Assembly: GCA_029990175.1 (NCBI GenBank) | Contig: JARKIP010000003.1 | Coordinates: 1,550,001 to 1,614,000, forward strand | Direction of reading: 5' to 3' | Origin: Petunia secreta | Taxonomy: Eukaryota; Streptophyta; Magnoliopsida; Solanales; Solanaceae | DNA length: 64,000 bases | Position numbers and translations under genes: made by a program | Notes under the pieces: generated by a model | What the model was told of the DNA's origin: nothing | Database searches by the model: none | What the model saw: the letters and a program-made list of their open reading frames with translations, nothing else | In this document: in pieces, positions 1 to 10,273 of the stretch | Numbering within the stretch: the stretch's first letter is position 1 | Layout of the letters: each line of letters begins with the position of its first letter

Positions 1-105
1 CCCTGACTAGATGTACCTTTAATGTACCTGATTACCCTCATAGCTCCTCCATATGTGAAGTCTTTGCAGCATGCATAAATTAACTCAGGGACTGTACTAC
101 ATAGG
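1..105 (-). pseudogene. Element A: Ty1/copia RT-RNase H connection, distal fragment
   Basis: This is the downstream piece of the copia polymerase whose upstream part ends at 40317. The minus strand reads YVVQSLS, a stop, then FMHAAKTSHME, and in a shifted frame MRVIRYIKGTSSQG. This is the conserved copia segment that follows the TxTRPDI motif at the end of the reverse transcriptase. With one CAATG duplication removed, the reading continues directly from TMTRPYI at 40321-40340. That proves the two pieces were contiguous before element B inserted. It contains one stop and one frameshift. The rest of RNase H and the 3' LTR lie outside the window. Confidence 0.88.
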
Positions 106-110
106 CAATG
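106..110. repeat. Target site duplication of element B, left copy (CAATG)
   Basis: CAATG directly precedes the TG of the 5' LTR and is repeated exactly at 40317-40321 after the CA of the 3' LTR. A 5-bp duplication is standard for LTR retrotransposon integration. Confidence 0.93.
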
Positions 111-1630
111 TGATGCATTAGCATTTTGCGTATATTTGCGACTCTTTTAGACAAGCTTTCACGTCCTAAAAACTCTATTGTTTGAGTAAACCTTATTTTT
201 ATCTCCATATTTTAGGATTACAAAGAATATCAATATACAAAGCCAAAAGGAATGAAGAAAAGAACAAAAACAGTGAACTTTGGCTACATTTTGAAGAAAG
301 AGGAGAACAAGCAGCATCTTGTTCGGCTACCCACCGAATTGCCTGCCAAAGAGGAACGAGTTCAAGATCTCATCAAGGCTCTACGAAGCCAAGAGGCAAA
401 CTGCCGACACAAATATGGAAACCACTCTGCGACCCCGCAGAAGCTTGTGCGGCTCCGCCGACCACATCAGTTAGCTTAGAAGACATCTGCGAGTGTGGGA
501 GTTGCCCGACGCTGATCCTGCGCCCCGTCGAACCTGCATCGCAGAACAAGAAAATAGAGGAGTTAGAATCACCTTCGGCGGCTGTGCAACTCAATCTGCG
601 ACCCGCCGAATGACCGGCGGTTTAGTATAAAACATGGCAAAATGGTAATTTTGTAAATATTAGCCTAGTTTTCAAACCCATGCCTATAAATAGGCTGTTA
701 TGCCTCCGAGAAACTAGATCCTTTTTTTAGCTTAGAATATACTTTAACATACTTTTGAATATTCTTGGAGGAAAAGGAAGGGCTATAACTTGTATCTTTT
801 GTAAGAATTTCTTTTATTAATCTAATTCTTCATATGATTCTTACCATATCATCTCTTACTATGTGTGCATTGGACCCTAGTATTAGTATCTAAACTCATA
901 CTGGGGGTTTATTCATGATAACTTTATGATTTTTACTTAAAACATATTTTTAATCTTGTGTAATCTATGGGTAACGATGAATCTAGTTCTCTTTCATACT
1001 TTCATTGACTAGGGTTTGAGGCACGACCGTACTTGAACGTAACTCTACTTTGCTTTCGTCACCCTAACAGGGTTGAAGGTGTAGGTTAATGGAAACTAGC
1101 GAGAATTTGGATTACATTGGCTACGGCCTACCCCATCTAAAGGGAAAGACCCCAAAAAGATCATTCCCGGTCGGGTCTTTGGACTAGGGTTTCTCGCGCC
1201 CTATTGTTGACCCTAACGGGCTTTATGTGGTAAATCATCACTATCCCTAACGGGTTTTGAGGAATACATTCGAGATCCGACCATTTGTACTATCCATATG
1301 ATTTGCAAGGTTAAGGTAAGGGTTTGAGTAGAAAGAATCTAGTTGGAATGAGTAAACCCCTAGCTCATTCTCCATATTTACATCCATTTTAAGGTGTCGA
1401 GTTATTACATGCTTTTAATGTTAACCTTTAGTAGTAATTGTAGTTAATTCAATCTTATTCAATCTATACTTAGGAATCAACAAACAATTCATAGAACCCG
1501 TTACTGTTCAATATAAGATTAAGAGATTGAAGCTAGCTCCCTGAGGAAATCGACCCCCACTCTAGTTGGTCACTATTATCTTTGACGGTCGCCCCACACC
1601 TTTATAGGTGAGTGGATCGAGCGTGGATCA
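111..1630 (+). repeat. Element B 5' LTR
   Basis: It begins TGATGC and ends GGATCA, is 1520 bp long, and matches 38807-40316 throughout. A CpG-rich block (about 390-620) precedes a TATAAATA box at 685. Short ORFs in this block are LTR sequence and not genes. In the 3' LTR the same block has lost several CpGs to TG/CA. Confidence 0.93.
685..692 (+). promoter_or_regulatory. TATA box of element B 5' LTR promoter
   Basis: TATAAATA is conserved in the 3' LTR at 39349-39356. It lies downstream of the GC-rich block, where a U3 promoter is expected. Transcription would start roughly 30 bp downstream and run into gag. Confidence 0.6.
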
Positions 1631-1635
1631 AATTT

Positions 1636-1653
1636 TGGTGCCGTTGCTGGGGA
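1636..1653 (+). other. Primer binding site, tRNA-Asp type (element B)
   Basis: TGGTGCCGTTGCTGGGGA begins 5 nt after the LTR end. It differs at two positions from the complement of the plant tRNA-Asp 3' end (TGGCGCCGTTGCCGGGGA). Athila elements typically use this primer. Both differences are C-to-T. Confidence 0.85.
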
Positions 1654-1759
1654 GCTACGGTATATCTATTAGATTGAATATTTTGTGTTCTTGTCTTGTG
1701 GGTTATTCCTACTATTTTGCCTCTTATTTTGGTTTACCGTGTGTAGGTGACTACTAGCA

Positions 1760-4515
1760 ATGAGAAGAAATTCAGATCCAGCCATGCAGAACCCCCTCTA
1801 CAATCATGCAAATGAGGGAGCTCCATTTCCAAATGCTCCAAATGATTACGATGGAGAAATCGAGGAACATTATGATGACACTTCTCTTAGTGAGGAGAGT
1901 TATGGAATTCATGATGTGTTTGAAGAGAATGACCAACCGCAAGTAGAAGATGGTGTACCAATTAATGGAAACCCCATCGGCAACAATCATGCCAATGCGA
2001 GAGTGAATGTTGACAACAATGATGGTGTTGCGGGCAATGCATAACAAAGAGGAAACAATGCTAACCGAGGAGGCCGAGGTGCAAACCAAGGTGTTCGTGT
2101 TAATCAAGCTAATCAAAGAGCCAATCGAGTGAATGTTTGCAATGTCAACCAGAACCAAAGAAAAGCAAGGGGTGCCCGAAATGCAAATCCACCGGTGCAA
2201 GATGTGGAAGAGTCCAATGAAGAAGTATATATGGATAGTTTTTCTACTGCAATTGTTCCACCACCTATTCGTGGTAATGTTACTTTCAATACTTCACAAG
2301 TGATCTTGCACGGGCTTGATCAAAATGGATACTTTAGTGGAGGCAAGCATAATGATTCAAATGAGCATTTGAGGAATTTCATCCAAACATGACATCTCTA
2401 TAAGTCGGCCCATTATACAGAAGAATCTTTGCGCCTAAGGGTCTTTCCCTATTCTCTATCCGAGAAGGCCAAGGCATGGTTGAACAAGTTACCAAAGAAT
2501 TCAATTTACACTTGGGAGGAACTTGTGAAGCAATTTTTTGCAAAATTCTTACCAAAGGGTAAGCAAGCTTCAATAAGTGACAAAGTCTATATGTTCAAGC
2601 AAGATCCAACAGATTCATTATGTGAAGCTTGGGAAGCTTTTCAAGAAGTTCTACTACATTGTTTTCGCGAAGACATGCTCCTACAATGTTTCTACCAAGG
2701 TCCAACAAGATCAACCAAACGGACGTGAACAATTTGTGTGGAGGTGCTATCATGAATAAGACTTATCAAGAAGTCAAGGATATTCTCATCAAGATTGCCA
2801 AACAATCTCAAGATATTGGCAATCTAGAGCCCAAAATCCAAGTGGAGATGGAGGAATGAATCCAATGATGATGAAGAGATTTGAAGATCAAGAAGAGCAA
2901 ATGGCTCGAATTCTTACCACCATTGAGCTTCTTAGAGGTGCCAAGAAAGACAAGGAGAAGAAAGTGAACAAGGTGCCAAGCAGAGGCGTATCCAGGACTT
3001 GAAGGTTGCGGGTGCCAATTTTGGCGTCTACCTTTAACCACAAAGACCGAATAGAAAAAAACGGATCGCATCGAGAATTTTTTTGTTACTTCGGTTTAGG
3101 TTTATTAATTTTTTTTGTTTTCTCAAAAGACAAATATATTATGTTTAATTTAGTTACTTTTTCACACTTGTTCAAATATCTATATATTATGAAAAAAGCC
3201 ACACACATATATGTACATACATACATACATATACAAATTCCAAAAGGTGTCCATTAGAAAATTTACTTAATAGTAGCTTTGTTGCTATATAATTTTAGTT
3301 TTACAAAATTAATTTTTTTCAAACAATCTTTCATCTTAAATGTCAGTTTTATGACAATTCTTGCACAACAAAAACTTATAAGAATTAACTGAAAAGATCT
3401 ATTAAGTAATTATTTGATTTTTTAAAAATCTGTAAAAAATATTGTTCAAATTATTCTACAATACTATAGATTCATGTAGTATAATAAAAAATAAATAATT
3501 TTTATCAAAAATAAGTGTTCCTCATGCAATAAAGTTTAATGAAAATAATTTTAAAAATGAAGACTACAACAAAAAGAAACAATAAGAGAGAATGAGGGAT
3601 TATTATTAAAAAATAAAAGGGGAAAAGAAAAGAAAAAGAGAAGCCGACGTGGAGAGTACACACAACCCGTGGCCTTGAGAATTGTGTGTAGTTTTTATAA
3701 GAGAAAGAAAGTTAAAAAAGTTGTTGGATGGGGGATTCGAACCCCGATCATTGGGTAGAAAGTACAAGCACATAAGAAGTGGTAGCATATCACCTATGTT
3801 TACAGTGGGTGCCAACTTTAATATTTGTACTATTTTACTGAAAAATACACGTATATGTACAAAATTCCACCGAAGCTTGCGGGTGCCGTGGCACCCGGTA
3901 CCCACCAAGTAAATCCGCCCCTGGTGCAAAATGGCCCCTATGGGTTATGTGAACCCCGGAGCTCCACCTCTTACTCTTCTTCAAAGAGGGCAAGAAGATT
4001 ACTTTCCGGAACAATGTTTCAATGTCCATGGTGAAGAAGAAGCAAATTATGTGTCTAACTATCAAGGTGGTTATCAAAAGCCATATCAACAAGGCCAATA
4101 CCAATAAGTCAACAGAGGCAAGATAAAGGAAGACAAAATTGGAACAACAATCAAGATGGGAGAGGAGTTGGTACCTCTCAAGGCTATGTTCCCCATTCAT
4201 CAAGATGAGAATGAAGGAAAAGATCCATCCAAGTTGGAAGAAATAATGGGAGAAGTGCTTAAGAATCAAGAAAGTTACTCCGGTGACAACAAAGATATCA
4301 AGCTAACGGTCACATCTCACAACACTTCCATCAAGGCTCTTGAATCTCAAATGAGTAGCCTATCTCACCAAGTAAATCAAAGACTTCAAGGAACACTACT
4401 AAGTGATATGGTGGTAAATTCTAAGAAGAATGACAAATATCATGTGATGGAAAGTACATCTCGGAGTGGAAAAAATGGGATGATCCCAAAGCAAAAGATG
4501 ATGGTGTTGACATAG
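1760..4515 (+). pseudogene. Element B gag (capsid/nucleocapsid), broken
   Basis: ATG at 1760 opens a frame that reads, with stops at 2042 and 2390, to about 2725. The Retrotrans_gag core lies at about 2425-2580 (LRLRVFPYSLSEKAKAWLNK, then TWEELVKQFFAKFLP). A frameshift follows, then CGGAIMNKTYQEVKDILIK and, in another frame, a coiled segment ending KEKKVNKVPS at 2980, where the hAT-like MITE G is inserted. Beyond the MITE the frame resumes with GEEEANYVSNYQGGYQ (about 4030-4080), typical of Athila gag C-termini, then decays. From 4516 to 4952 only degraded linker is visible. No zinc knuckle was found. Confidence 0.8.
2981..3923. mobile_element. Element G: hAT-like MITE in element B gag
   Basis: This 943-bp AT-rich, non-coding insert has imperfect terminal inverted repeats: CAGAGGCGTATCCA at the left end and CAGGGGCGGATTTA read inward from the right end. 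The flanks form an 8-bp duplication with two mismatches (GTGCCAAG at 2973-2980, GTGCAAAA at 3924-3931). CAGGGGCGGA-type ends with 8-bp duplications are characteristic of hAT families. It holds no transposase. A short ATAC microsatellite lies at about 3218-3235. Confidence 0.75.
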
Positions 4516-4955
4516 AGGTGCAAGCTCATGAGCAAAACAATGGGAAAGAGTTGAATCAAGGCAAGATAATTGATGTGGATGTAGAGATTCAAGGCATGAA
4601 ATTGATGATGAGGCAACCCCTCAAGAACCAAATCCCAAAGTCACTACCACTCAAAAAGCACCACCCGAACAAAGCCCTCCTAGTCTAAGCTCTTCCCAAA
4701 ATACCACTTCCTTTCCCACAAAAGAGTATCAAGGGAAGACAAGCATCACAAGTCAAGAAGATTTGGGATAAGATAGCAACAACATCTATCAACCTCTCTT
4801 TGGTTGATGCATTAAACCAAATGTCAAATGTGGCTAAACTCGTGAAAGATCTTGTTACCAAGAAGACTTATGATGATTATAAACCAAGCAAGGTGACTCA
4901 TCAATGTAGTTCAATTGTTTTTAAGCATATGGAAAGAAAGATGAAGGACTCCTGA

Positions 4956-6446
4956 GCCTTTACGGTTCCATGCACAATTGGAGGGACTCATTTCCCTAAA
5001 TCTCTATGTGATCTTGGAGCAAGCATCAACTTGATGCTATATGCGGTGTATAAGACTTTGACTACCAAGAAAGTTCCAAAAGCCACAACAATGAACTTTC
5101 AAATGGCCGACCGTTCCATGAAGCAACCAGTTGGAGTTGTCACTAGTGTTCTAGTGAAGGTGGAGAAGTTCATATTCCAGGCGGATTTTGTTATTCTTGA
5201 TTGCCCGGTGGACTTTGATGTCCCCATTATCCTTGGACGTTCATTTCTAGCTATCGATAGAGAATTATGTGATGTGGAGAAGAGAGAGCTCACTTTCCGA
5301 TTCAATGGAGGGAAGGTTGTGTTTCATATATGCAAAACACTAAAACAACCTATGGAGAAGGAAGCCACTTGTTCTTATGTGGATATGGTTGTGGACGCAC
5401 TTGTTGAAAAAGAGAGTGTCCTAGTGAGCCAAGCGGATGAAATGGCCATGGCCATTTGGAACATGGATATTGACAACAAAGAGAGTATTTCTGAGTGTGT
5501 GAAGGCATTGGAAGGATTAGGCACTAGACCCTACGTTCCCAAAAAGCTTTCCCTTAACCTTGAAAATCAAACCACTCAACCTACAAAACCATCCATTGAA
5601 GAAACTCCCACTCTTGAACTCAAAGTCCTACCAACCTACTTGATATATACCTTCCTAGGTCCGAACTCCACTCTTCACATAATCATTTCTTCCCACATAA
5701 CCAAAGAGCAAGAAGATAAATTAGTTGAAGTAGTGACAAGAAGAATTAAAGCTATTGGGTGGACTCTAGCGGATATAAGGGGAATTGATCCGGGAGTTTG
5801 CATTCACATGATTCTACTTGAAAAAAGTTTCAAACCAACATTGGAGCATCAAAGGAGGTTGAATCCTCCAATGCAAGAAGTTGTCAAGAAGGAGATCATC
5901 AAATGGTTAGATGCGGGGGTGATTGTTCCACTCTCCGATAGTGAATGGGTATCACCATTTCAATGTGTGCCTAAGAAAGGAGGGATGACGGTAGTTCACA
6001 ATGAGAAAGGTGAATTTATATCAACTCGGACTGTTACCGGTTGGCGAGTATGTATGGACTACCGAAAGCTCAACAATGCAATAAGGAAAGATCATTTTCC
6101 CCTACCTTTCATTGACCAAATACTTGATCATTTGGCGTGCCGTGCTTATTATTGTTTCCTTGATAGATATTCGGGATACAATTAAATATTAATTGAAGCA
6201 AATGATCAAGATAAGACAACCTTCACATGCCCATATGGTACCTTTGCATTTCGCAAGATGCCTTTTGGACTTTGCAATGCCCCTGCTACCTTTCAAAGGT
6301 GCATGCTTGTACTTTTTCATGATATGGTGGAGAACTTCTTGGAAGTATTCATGGATGATTTCTCGATAGTCGGTGATTCCTTTGAAGATTGTCTATTTAA
6401 TTTGGAGAAAGTCTTAGAGAGGTGGAAGAGACAAAGCTTGTGCTAA
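4956..6446 (+). pseudogene. Element B pol, part 1: aspartic protease and reverse transcriptase
   Basis: The frame opens after a TGA at 4953. The protease active site is present at 5007 as D-L-G-A-S, the Athila variant of DTG/DSG, with the downstream hydrophobic ILGRSFLA at about 5230. RT begins around 5870 (VVKKEIIKWLDAGVIVPLSD) and continues through WRVCMDYRKLNNAIRKDHFP and FAFRKMPFGLCNAPATFQ to the catalytic box FMDDFSIV at about 6351. A TAA at 6183 replaces a conserved Gln (GYN-Q). A frameshift follows at about 6420-6440, after which the frame continues in the next entry. Confidence 0.9.
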
Positions 6447-7050
6447 ATTGGGAGAAATGTCATTTCCTTGTTCAAGAAGGAATAGTCTTAGGGCACAAGG
6501 TGTCCAAGAAGGGAATTGAAGTTGATCATGCAAAGATTGAAGTTATCTCCAAACTTCCACCTCCCAAAACCGTCAAAGGAGTGAGAAGCTTCTTGGGACA
6601 TGCGGGTTTCTATCGCCACTTCATTAAATACTTTTCCAAGATTGTGAACCCATTATGCAAATTGCTAGAGAAAGATTTCAAGTTTGAATTTAATGAGGCA
6701 TGCTTGAAAGCCTTCGAAGAGGTAAAGAAAAGATTGACAATCATAACGCTGATAGTGAGTCCAATATGGGATCTTCTATTTGAACTTATGTGTGATGCTA
6801 GTGATATAGCATTGGGGGCGTTCTTGGCCAAAGTGTTGAGAAGATGTTTCATCCAATCGATTATGCTAGAAAGACCATGAATGGAGCTCAACTAAACTAT
6901 ACGGTGATGGAGAAGGAGTTATTGGCCATTGTATTTGCTTTTGAGAAATTCCTATCTTATTTGGTAGGATCCAAATTTATTGTGCACACCAACCACTCCG
7001 CCATCAAAATCAAGGTTGATACGATGGGTGCTCTTATTATAAGAATTTGA
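6422..7050 (+). pseudogene. Element B pol, part 2: RT thumb/connection and RNase H
   Basis: In the shifted frame: LVLNWEKCHFLV, GIVLGHKVSKKGIEVDHAKI and VRSFLGHAGFYRHFIKYFSK, the gypsy RT thumb. RNase H starts at LMCDASDIALGAFLA (about 6788), with D of the catalytic set. A second frameshift occurs at about 6840-6880. Then NGAQLNYTVMEKELLAIVFA supplies the conserved E, and SYLVGSKFIVHTNHSAIK has HTN where HTD is usual. The segment before EFDLEVLDRKG appears internally deleted. Confidence 0.85.
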
Positions 7051-8474
7051 TCTTGAGGTGCTTGATAGAAAAGGAACCGAGAATCAAATGGCGGACCACT
7101 TGTCCCGTTTGGAGAAGGAGGGTCAACCAAAAGAAACCTTTGAGATCAATGACTCTTTTTCGGATGAGAGAATATTTGCGGTATCTTGGCAGGAGATCCC
7201 TTCGTACGCGGACTTAGCCAATTTTGTTGCATGTGGAGAGGTCCCGGAGGACTTCTTATTCAATCAAAAGAAGAAGTTGATGAAAGATGCCTGACAATAC
7301 TTTTGGGATGATCCCTTTCTATTCAAAGTATGTGTCGATGGAATGATAAGAAGATGTGTTGCTGAAGCTGAACAAGGAGCTATTCTTGAAGGATGTCACT
7401 CCGCTCCATTTGAAGGGCATCATGGTGGTGTTAGAATGGCGGCGAAAGTACTTGAATGTGGTTTCTTTTGGCCTACTTTGTACAAGGATGCTCATGAATA
7501 CACCAAGAACCGGGGGGGGGGGGATCTCTAAAAGGCATGAAATGCCCCAAAACCCTATTGTGGGGGTAGAACTCTTTGATGTATGGGGGATTGTCTTCAT
7601 GGGCCCTTTCCCAAATTCTTGTAGTATGAAATACATCCTTGGGGCGGTTGAATACATGTCCAAATAGGTTGAGGCAATTTCCTTGACAAACAATGAAGCT
7701 AGAAGTGTCACCACCTTCCTCATGAAAAATATTTTCACAAGATTTGGCACCCCTCGCACAATCATAAGTGATGGGGGAACCCACTTTTGTAACCGAGCTT
7801 TTAATTTCTTGTTGGAGAAGTATGGGGTGAGACACAAGGTTGCTACACCCTACCATCCCTAAACGAGAGGTCAAGTGGAAATTTCGAATCGTGAGATAAA
7901 GCAAATTTTATCCAAGTCAGTTAATATGAATCGAACAGATTGGGCCAAGAAGTTGGATGATGCCTTATGGGCATATCGCACGGCATACAAAACTTTCATT
8001 GCAATGTCACCATTCGGTTTGGTTTTTGACAAAGCTTGCCATCTTCCTATCAAATTGGAGCACAAAGCCCATTGGGTATTGAAAAAGCTAAATATTAATT
8101 GGGAGGAAGCCTCCGAGTCACGGGTGGAGAAATTGCATGAACTTCAGGAGATGAGGTTTATTGCCTATGGAAATGCCAAGCTATATAAAGAGAAGATGAA
8201 GATCATCCATGATAAGATGATATGGAACCGTGCATTCAAGGATGGAGATATGGTGCTATTGTTCAATTCAAGGTTACACCTCTTTCATGGAAAGTTGAAG
8301 TCCAAATGGAGTGGACCCTACAAGGTGGTGGACTTATCACCATGTGGATGGGTTGAATTGCAAGAGAAGGGAAGTTCCAAAAATTTCTGAGTGAATGGCC
8401 AAAGGGTGAAGCACTACTTGGGATGTGAAGCCGAACCTAGAGAGGTTGCTTACATCTATCTCTTGGACCCTTGA
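7043..8474 (+). pseudogene. Element B pol, part 3: integrase, inactivated
   Basis: It begins with the RNase H tail (EFDLEVLDRKGTENQMADHL). The H2C2 zinc region (GCHSAPFEGHHGGVRMAAKV) follows and then a 12-G run at 7512 where the frame breaks. The core reads GIVFMGPF, where gypsy integrases have GIDFMGPF, so the first catalytic Asp is Val. IISDGGTHF and GQVEISNREI keep the second Asp and the Glu. In-frame stops occur at 7291 (after KDA), 7666 (after YMSK), 7860 (after TPYHP) and 8388. The C-terminal domain includes KLKSKWSGPYKVV and NGQRVKHYLG, and the frame ends at 8474. Confidence 0.88.
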
Positions 8475-10192
8475 TGGACTGAGGTAACACCGTCTTGCTG
8501 CGACGTTAAATTAAACGCTTTTTGAGAGGCAACCCAAGTTTTACTTTTTAGCATTTTTAATTTTTGATGTTAGACTTTTAGTTAGTGTAAAATTTCCCAT
8601 GAAATTCTTGGATAGTTGCAATTGACCTTGGTCAAGTGGTGTTAGTGCAGGCACAACGCAAATGGTGGAAAATTGACAGAATTGAGGAAAGCAAGAAGAG
8701 AGTTGATAGATGGGAAGGAACCACCGAAAGAACTGCGGAAGCTATCCTTTGGCCAGCCAAAGAAACTGCGGGCCGCCGGTTTAGTCAGTAAGCAAACTTT
8801 CTCTTGCTGAGTGGAGAAGCATCCAGCCGGTGAAAGGGCGGGCGCCCATCCATCTCTGCAGATAGCCTTGCGGTTCACCGTCCCATGCGCTTGAAAAAGT
8901 AGTTTGCGCCCTAGTCGCACAGACTTCGGCTACCCCCCTCCCCCGAATAAGAGGCGGTCCGCAACCCTCATGGGTTTGGTCGGGTTACCTGACTATAAAA
9001 GGCTCTAGGTAAGTTTCTTTTTCACTTTTCACGCACCCATTGTAACAATTGAACTACCCATTGACCGAAAATCGCTATTCTGACACACCCAAGACAAAAC
9101 AATCACTCTAAGTCACTCACGAACACTGGATTTCACCACCAGCTTGTGATTTCCTCAACCCGTTTCAATTTTCGTCACAGATCCGGTATGTTTTCATCCC
9201 AACTTTTTAAGTTCTTGTTGTTTTTAAGTGTAGGAGTAAATTAAAAATTATGTTGGGGTGGGTTTGGTGAATATCATGTTAGGGTTGTTTTAAACTTGAT
9301 TTTATATCAATTTAGTCCCTATTGTGTATGATATTGTTGATATTATTGTTGAGTGAAGAAATGGGTAGAAGAAGAGAGTGAAAAAGAAATTAATAACCAA
9401 AATGAACTCAAATGGAACCATGAATGTACCTTGTTATGCTTGACAATTTTGAAATAACTTGAACTTGGTACGATTTTTGGTTGATCTTTTATTGAAAATT
9501 AGTTGAAAATGTGGTCCCGTTCTTGAGAGTATTTGAACATTGTGAGAAGTTGAAAAAACTACACAGGAGTGTGTTTGGGGATGTTAAGGGACATGAGAAT
9601 GGAATAGCTTGGAATCTGTGCATTAGGGATTACATTTGGCCAATGATTCGGCAAGTCGCCAATGAGGAATTGAGTTTGCAATTTGAAATGTGAAACCCAC
9701 TAGGCGGACCTGCAGTTCCACTTGCGGTGCCGCCAGTGTAGTTAGTGAGCATGGAAATTGTGCACTAGAGGTTTGCCTCTCGCACCTCAAATGGAGTTCC
9801 GTCGAACCAAGGAAAATGGCCGCATTCTGAAATGCGAAACCATTCAGTGGTCATGCAAACTCGCTTGCAGGGCCACCAATTTGATCAAATTGTTACTGCA
9901 ATTGTGTGAAGGAGGCTTGCCTCCCACAATTTGGTTGGTGCCCCGCTGATTGCTCTCAGCAAAGCTTTATACGAGCCGCACATTGCTGTCTGCGATGCCA
10001 CAACACTTTCTGCGGGCCGCCGATTGAAGGGTTTCAACTGAAAATTTCCCTTGAACCTTACAACTGCCTTGCTTCTTTCTGAGAACTCATGTCCTATAGA
10101 TTAGCTATTCCCTGTATAGTTCAGGAGTAGGATAATATAGTTAGTATATGTGATAATTGTTCGCATTTAGTTGATCTTGCCCAGTAACTGAA
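8475..10192 (+). other. Element B pol-to-ORF3 spacer
   Basis: Non-coding stretch between pol and the third ORF. It contains CpG-containing blocks (about 8640-8980 and 9700-10020) with GGGCCGCCGGTTTAGT-like motifs that resemble the U3 part of this element's LTR (about 605-625), a TATA box at 8994 and candidate splice donors at 9009 and 9186. No domain-bearing ORF is seen. Confidence 0.55.
8994..9000 (+). promoter_or_regulatory. Candidate internal TATA box upstream of element B ORF3
   Basis: TATAAAA is followed by a C/A-rich leader (about 9020-9180) resembling a plant 5' UTR. Splice-donor-like AG|GTAAGT (9007-9014) and CG|GTATGT (9184-9191) follow. An acceptor-like TTGCCCAG ends at 10184, 8 nt before the ORF3 ATG. 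The arrangement suggests a separately transcribed, spliced ORF3 mRNA, but that is inference. Confidence 0.4.
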
Positions 10193-10273
10193 ATGCCACA
10201 GCGTCAAGCACCAAAGAAAAGAGCAAGAAGGGATACTCCTCCACCAAATAGTTCTTCTGAGAGTGATCCTTTT
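10193..10273 (+). pseudogene. Element B ORF3 (env-position), 5' fragment
   Basis: ATG at 10193 opens a basic, Ser-rich N-terminus (MPQRQAPKKRARRD, then SSSESD). Element C interrupts it at codon 27. With C and one CTTTT removed, the frame continues without a shift at 18771. ORF3 lies between pol and the 3' LTR, the position of the env-like gene in Athila. KKRARR could be a nuclear localisation signal. No signal peptide is visible here. Confidence 0.75.
10269..10273. repeat. Target site duplication of element C, left copy (CTTTT)
   Basis: CTTTT precedes the 5' LTR and is repeated at 18766-18770 directly after the 3' LTR. Confidence 0.92.

Noticed and set aside
182..613. Overlapping ORFs of 73-143 codons in the 5' LTR of element B
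   Set aside because: They lie in the LTR, overlap on both strands, show no domain and are not open in the 3' LTR copy. The GC-rich U3 block explains them.
3720..3800. tRNA-like B box (GGGGTTCGAATCCCC on the minus strand) with T-rich tail
   Set aside because: No cloverleaf can be drawn with a proper acceptor stem and A box. The motif sits inside a hAT-like MITE, where such sequences are common.
8642..8920. 92-codon minus-strand ORF after element B pol
   Set aside because: It opposes element transcription, has no domain and lies in a GC-rich non-coding block.
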